Source: MGBC163016 sp964469815 (GTDB taxonomy: Bacteria; Actinomycetota; Coriobacteriia; Coriobacteriales; Eggerthellaceae). From it: a stretch of 7,227 nt of DNA. A model generated the notes under the pieces. The model saw only the letters and a list, made by a program, of their open reading frames with translations, searched no databases and was not told where the DNA came from. The position numbers and the translations under genes were made by a program. The stretch spans positions 1 through 7,227 of the forward strand of contig CAYXZC010000074.1 of the NCBI GenBank assembly GCA_964469815.1, given 5' to 3'. Shown here one piece after another: positions 5,804-7,227 of the stretch; position 1 is the first letter of the stretch; each line of letters opens with the position of its first letter.

Positions 5804-6088
5804 CTATACGATTCCCATGTTTGCCAATACAAGCCCAATTACTGCCCCTACAAAAGCTGTAAGCGCGTAGTTGGTGATCGTGTTCCATTTGTTCGCGGGG
5901 ATTGATTCGAGGGCATCGACCCTGTCGTCAAGTGCATCTATGCGTTCTTGATTCTGACGCTCGATAATCTCAAGCGCAGCGAGTGTTTCGCGGATGCTGT
6001 CCAGTTGCTGACCATGCGCATCGAGCCTTTGATCATGCACGTGGATCGCCCTCTCGTGCGCGGAATGCTGTGAGCAAGTATCTTCCAT
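5804..6088 (-). CDS. XhlA-like coiled-coil protein with C-terminal TM, holin accessory
   Basis: A 94-aa protein with a long heptad-rich coiled coil (about 20-62), one membrane helix at the C-terminus (about 70-92) and almost no tail. This is the architecture of the XhlA family (phage/PBSX hemolysin-like), whose members sit in the membrane and act with a holin and amidase in lysis. The N-terminal segment is notably rich in His (8, 11, 16, 18, 25). The ATG at 6088 has AAAGG about 6 nt upstream. It is the first gene of the leftward cassette and starts about 90 nt from the divergent integrase. Family assignment rests on architecture and context more than on conserved residues; a phage spanin-like or structural role is less likely. 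Confidence 0.72.
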   Translation of the reverse strand: MEDTCSQHSAHERAIHVHDQRLDAHGQQLDSIRETLAALEIIERQNQERIDALDDRVDALESIPANKWNTITNYALTAFVGAVIGLVLANMGIV

Positions 6089-6179
6089 AGCAGACCTTTC
6101 GTATATCTCATTGACACCCGTATTCTGGATGCTGTGTCGCTTTAATTGTCTAATTCATGTCACAGATTGGAGACCCACT
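6089..6179. promoter_or_regulatory. Divergent control region between lysis genes and integrase
   Basis: This 91-bp gap must hold the start signals of two opposite transcripts. TTGACA at 6111-6116 is a perfect -35 hexamer on the plus strand, but no good -10 lies 16-18 nt away (TTTAAT at 6141 is 24 nt off). On the minus strand TATACG (complement of 6099-6104) could be a weak -10. No clear operator palindrome is seen. Confidence 0.35.
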
Positions 6180-7166
6180 ATGAAACTCACTGCGGAGCAA
6201 GCCTTGGCAATGCCTATCGGCAAGCTATCCGACCTCTATTTAGAAGAGAAAAGCGCGCGTCGAAAGGCCGACACCATATACGGGTATCGCTCATCGCTGC
6301 GGCACAATGTATTGCCGCGCTGGGGATTGCTTACTATCCCAGAGATCGATCGAGACGACCTACAAGGATGGCTCGATGAGCTCGTGATCGAACGCGGTCG
6401 TGGTGGTGCGGAAAAGGCGCAAAAGACACTTCGTCAACTTATCAACTGGGCGCGCAAGAAGTGGAACCTCTATATCCTCAATCCAGCCGAGGGTGTCGAA
6501 TTGCCAGAGAAACCGATCATCAAGACTGAGACGCTTACGCAGCGCCGATTGAAACGCGCCATCCGTGGCATGGTTGGATGTCCTTATGAGGCAACCTATA
6601 TCATCTCGGCCGCGCTCGGTGTGCGTCCAAGCGAGAACTATTACCTCCACTGGGAGCACATCGACTGGCGCACAGGTCTAGTCAAGATCCGTGGCGCGCT
6701 CTTGCAAATCGCGGGTTTGGTCTATGAATCAACCACCAAAACTAAGCACTCCGAACGCGATCTATACCTGCCGCCTTGGGCACTTGATAGGCTCCACGAG
6801 ATATGGGTAGAACTCGGTCGCCCGAAAGGTCGCATAATCGGAGACGCTAAGCCTAACAAGGTATATCGCGTCCTCAAACGCTGGGCGACCACGAACCGAC
6901 TGCCATGGATAGGTATGAAGAATCTACGTCACACATGGGCGACCATTGCTGCGGCATCCGGTGTCACGATCGAGGTGGTTGCTGCCATGCTTGGCCACTC
7001 CAACATCAACACGTGTTACCGGTATTACCTCGCGTTAACCAAAACCGCGATGAAGCGAGCACAACGAAAGGTCTCACGCACGATCTTAGGTAAGACGAGC
7101 GATGATATGTACAAGGGCGTGATAATTCCTATGCCGCAACGGGGAGATCTAGCCACTGCAGCCTAG
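6180..7166 (+). CDS. Tyrosine recombinase / phage integrase
   Basis: A 328-aa site-specific recombinase of usual phage-integrase length. An N-terminal core-binding (SAM-like) domain spans about 13-105 and the catalytic domain about 118-300. Catalytic residues seen are Arg149 in GVRPSE, the beta-hairpin Lys187 in TTKTKHSERDLYLP, Arg250 in NLRHTWAT, His273 in LGHSNINT and the nucleophile Tyr282, nine residues after His273 as in XerD. The position of the first His of the HxxR box is Lys247, which is unusual. A tail of about 28 residues follows the catalytic domain. The ATG at 6180 is chosen because GGAG lies 7 nt upstream; a TTG at 6111 would add 23 residues without a ribosome site. The gene is divergent from the lysis cassette and would integrate or excise the element. 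Confidence 0.93.
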   Translation: MKLTAEQALAMPIGKLSDLYLEEKSARRKADTIYGYRSSLRHNVLPRWGLLTIPEIDRDDLQGWLDELVIERGRGGAEKAQKTLRQLINWARKKWNLYILNPAEGVELPEKPIIKTETLTQRRLKRAIRGMVGCPYEATYIISAALGVRPSENYYLHWEHIDWRTGLVKIRGALLQIAGLVYESTTKTKHSERDLYLPPWALDRLHEIWVELGRPKGRIIGDAKPNKVYRVLKRWATTNRLPWIGMKNLRHTWATIAAASGVTIEVVAAMLGHSNINTCYRYYLALTKTAMKRAQRKVSRTILGKTSDDMYKGVIIPMPQRGDLATAA

Positions 7167-7227
7167 TTCGGCATTCTCAATATCATGAGATCCAGATAAC
7201 GAGTGGAATAACAAACAATCAGAATAT

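Larger units (their letters stand above)
4491..7227. mobile_element. Phage-derived block: lysis cassette plus integrase
   Basis: A complete three-gene lysis cassette read leftward and a tyrosine recombinase read rightward share a short divergent region. No capsid, tail, terminase or replication gene is in the window. The left limit is set by the terminator and tRNA-like relic and is approximate; the right limit lies outside the window. It may be one end of a prophage, a satellite or a reduced remnant. Confidence 0.6.

Noticed and set aside
6111..6179. Upstream TTG start extending the integrase by 23 residues
   Set aside because: No ribosome site precedes it and the TTG is part of a TTGACA hexamer; the ATG at 6180 has GGAG at good spacing.
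1..7227. CRISPR array
   Set aside because: No regularly spaced direct repeats of 24-40 bp; the only tandem repeat is 13 bp with no spacers.

Overview
The window looks like a bacterial chromosome segment that runs from ordinary host genes on the left into a phage-derived block on the right. The host genes have moderate GC content with G/C-biased third positions. The protein styles (stand-alone HypE beside NikR, a CHAP lysin with short tandem C-terminal repeats) suggest an anaerobic actinobacterium of the Coriobacteriia/Eggerthellales type. That placement is inference from family resemblance and not proven by the sequence.

Layout. Positions 1-122 are non-coding, with a long inverted repeat and a 13-bp tandem repeat. 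Positions 123-2014 hold three minus-strand genes read in the order small helical protein (84 aa), NikR-type nickel regulator, HypE hydrogenase maturase: a nickel/[NiFe]-hydrogenase unit. A divergent intergenic region (2015-2151) with a candidate promoter and palindrome separates it from a plus-strand gene of unknown function (2152-2622). That gene converges on a phosphoglucomutase/phosphomannomutase (2695-4227, minus). The unknown gene's 3' end carries two strong hairpins, one inside the coding sequence and one over the stop codon.

Positions 4228-4634 are mostly non-coding but structured: the phosphohexomutase leader, a cluster of hairpins with a repeated GTAGTGGGCG motif, a tRNA T-arm-like relic, a strong intrinsic terminator for the leftward lysis operon, and a possible N-terminal scrap of another integrase. 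From 4635 to the right edge the genes are phage-like. A tight leftward lysis cassette (XhlA-like coiled-coil/TM protein, small three-TM holin candidate, CHAP endolysin) is divergent from a rightward tyrosine recombinase of 328 aa.

How the genes work together. NikR would sense Ni(II) and probably controls its own operon, while HypE makes the cyanide ligand of [NiFe] hydrogenase. The lysis genes form a complete holin/accessory/endolysin set: the lysin has no signal peptide and needs the membrane proteins to reach the wall. The recombinase would integrate and excise the element, although its HxxR box has Lys where His is usual. Whether the block is the edge of a full prophage, a satellite or a domesticated lysis-integrase island cannot be decided because the window ends just after the integrase.
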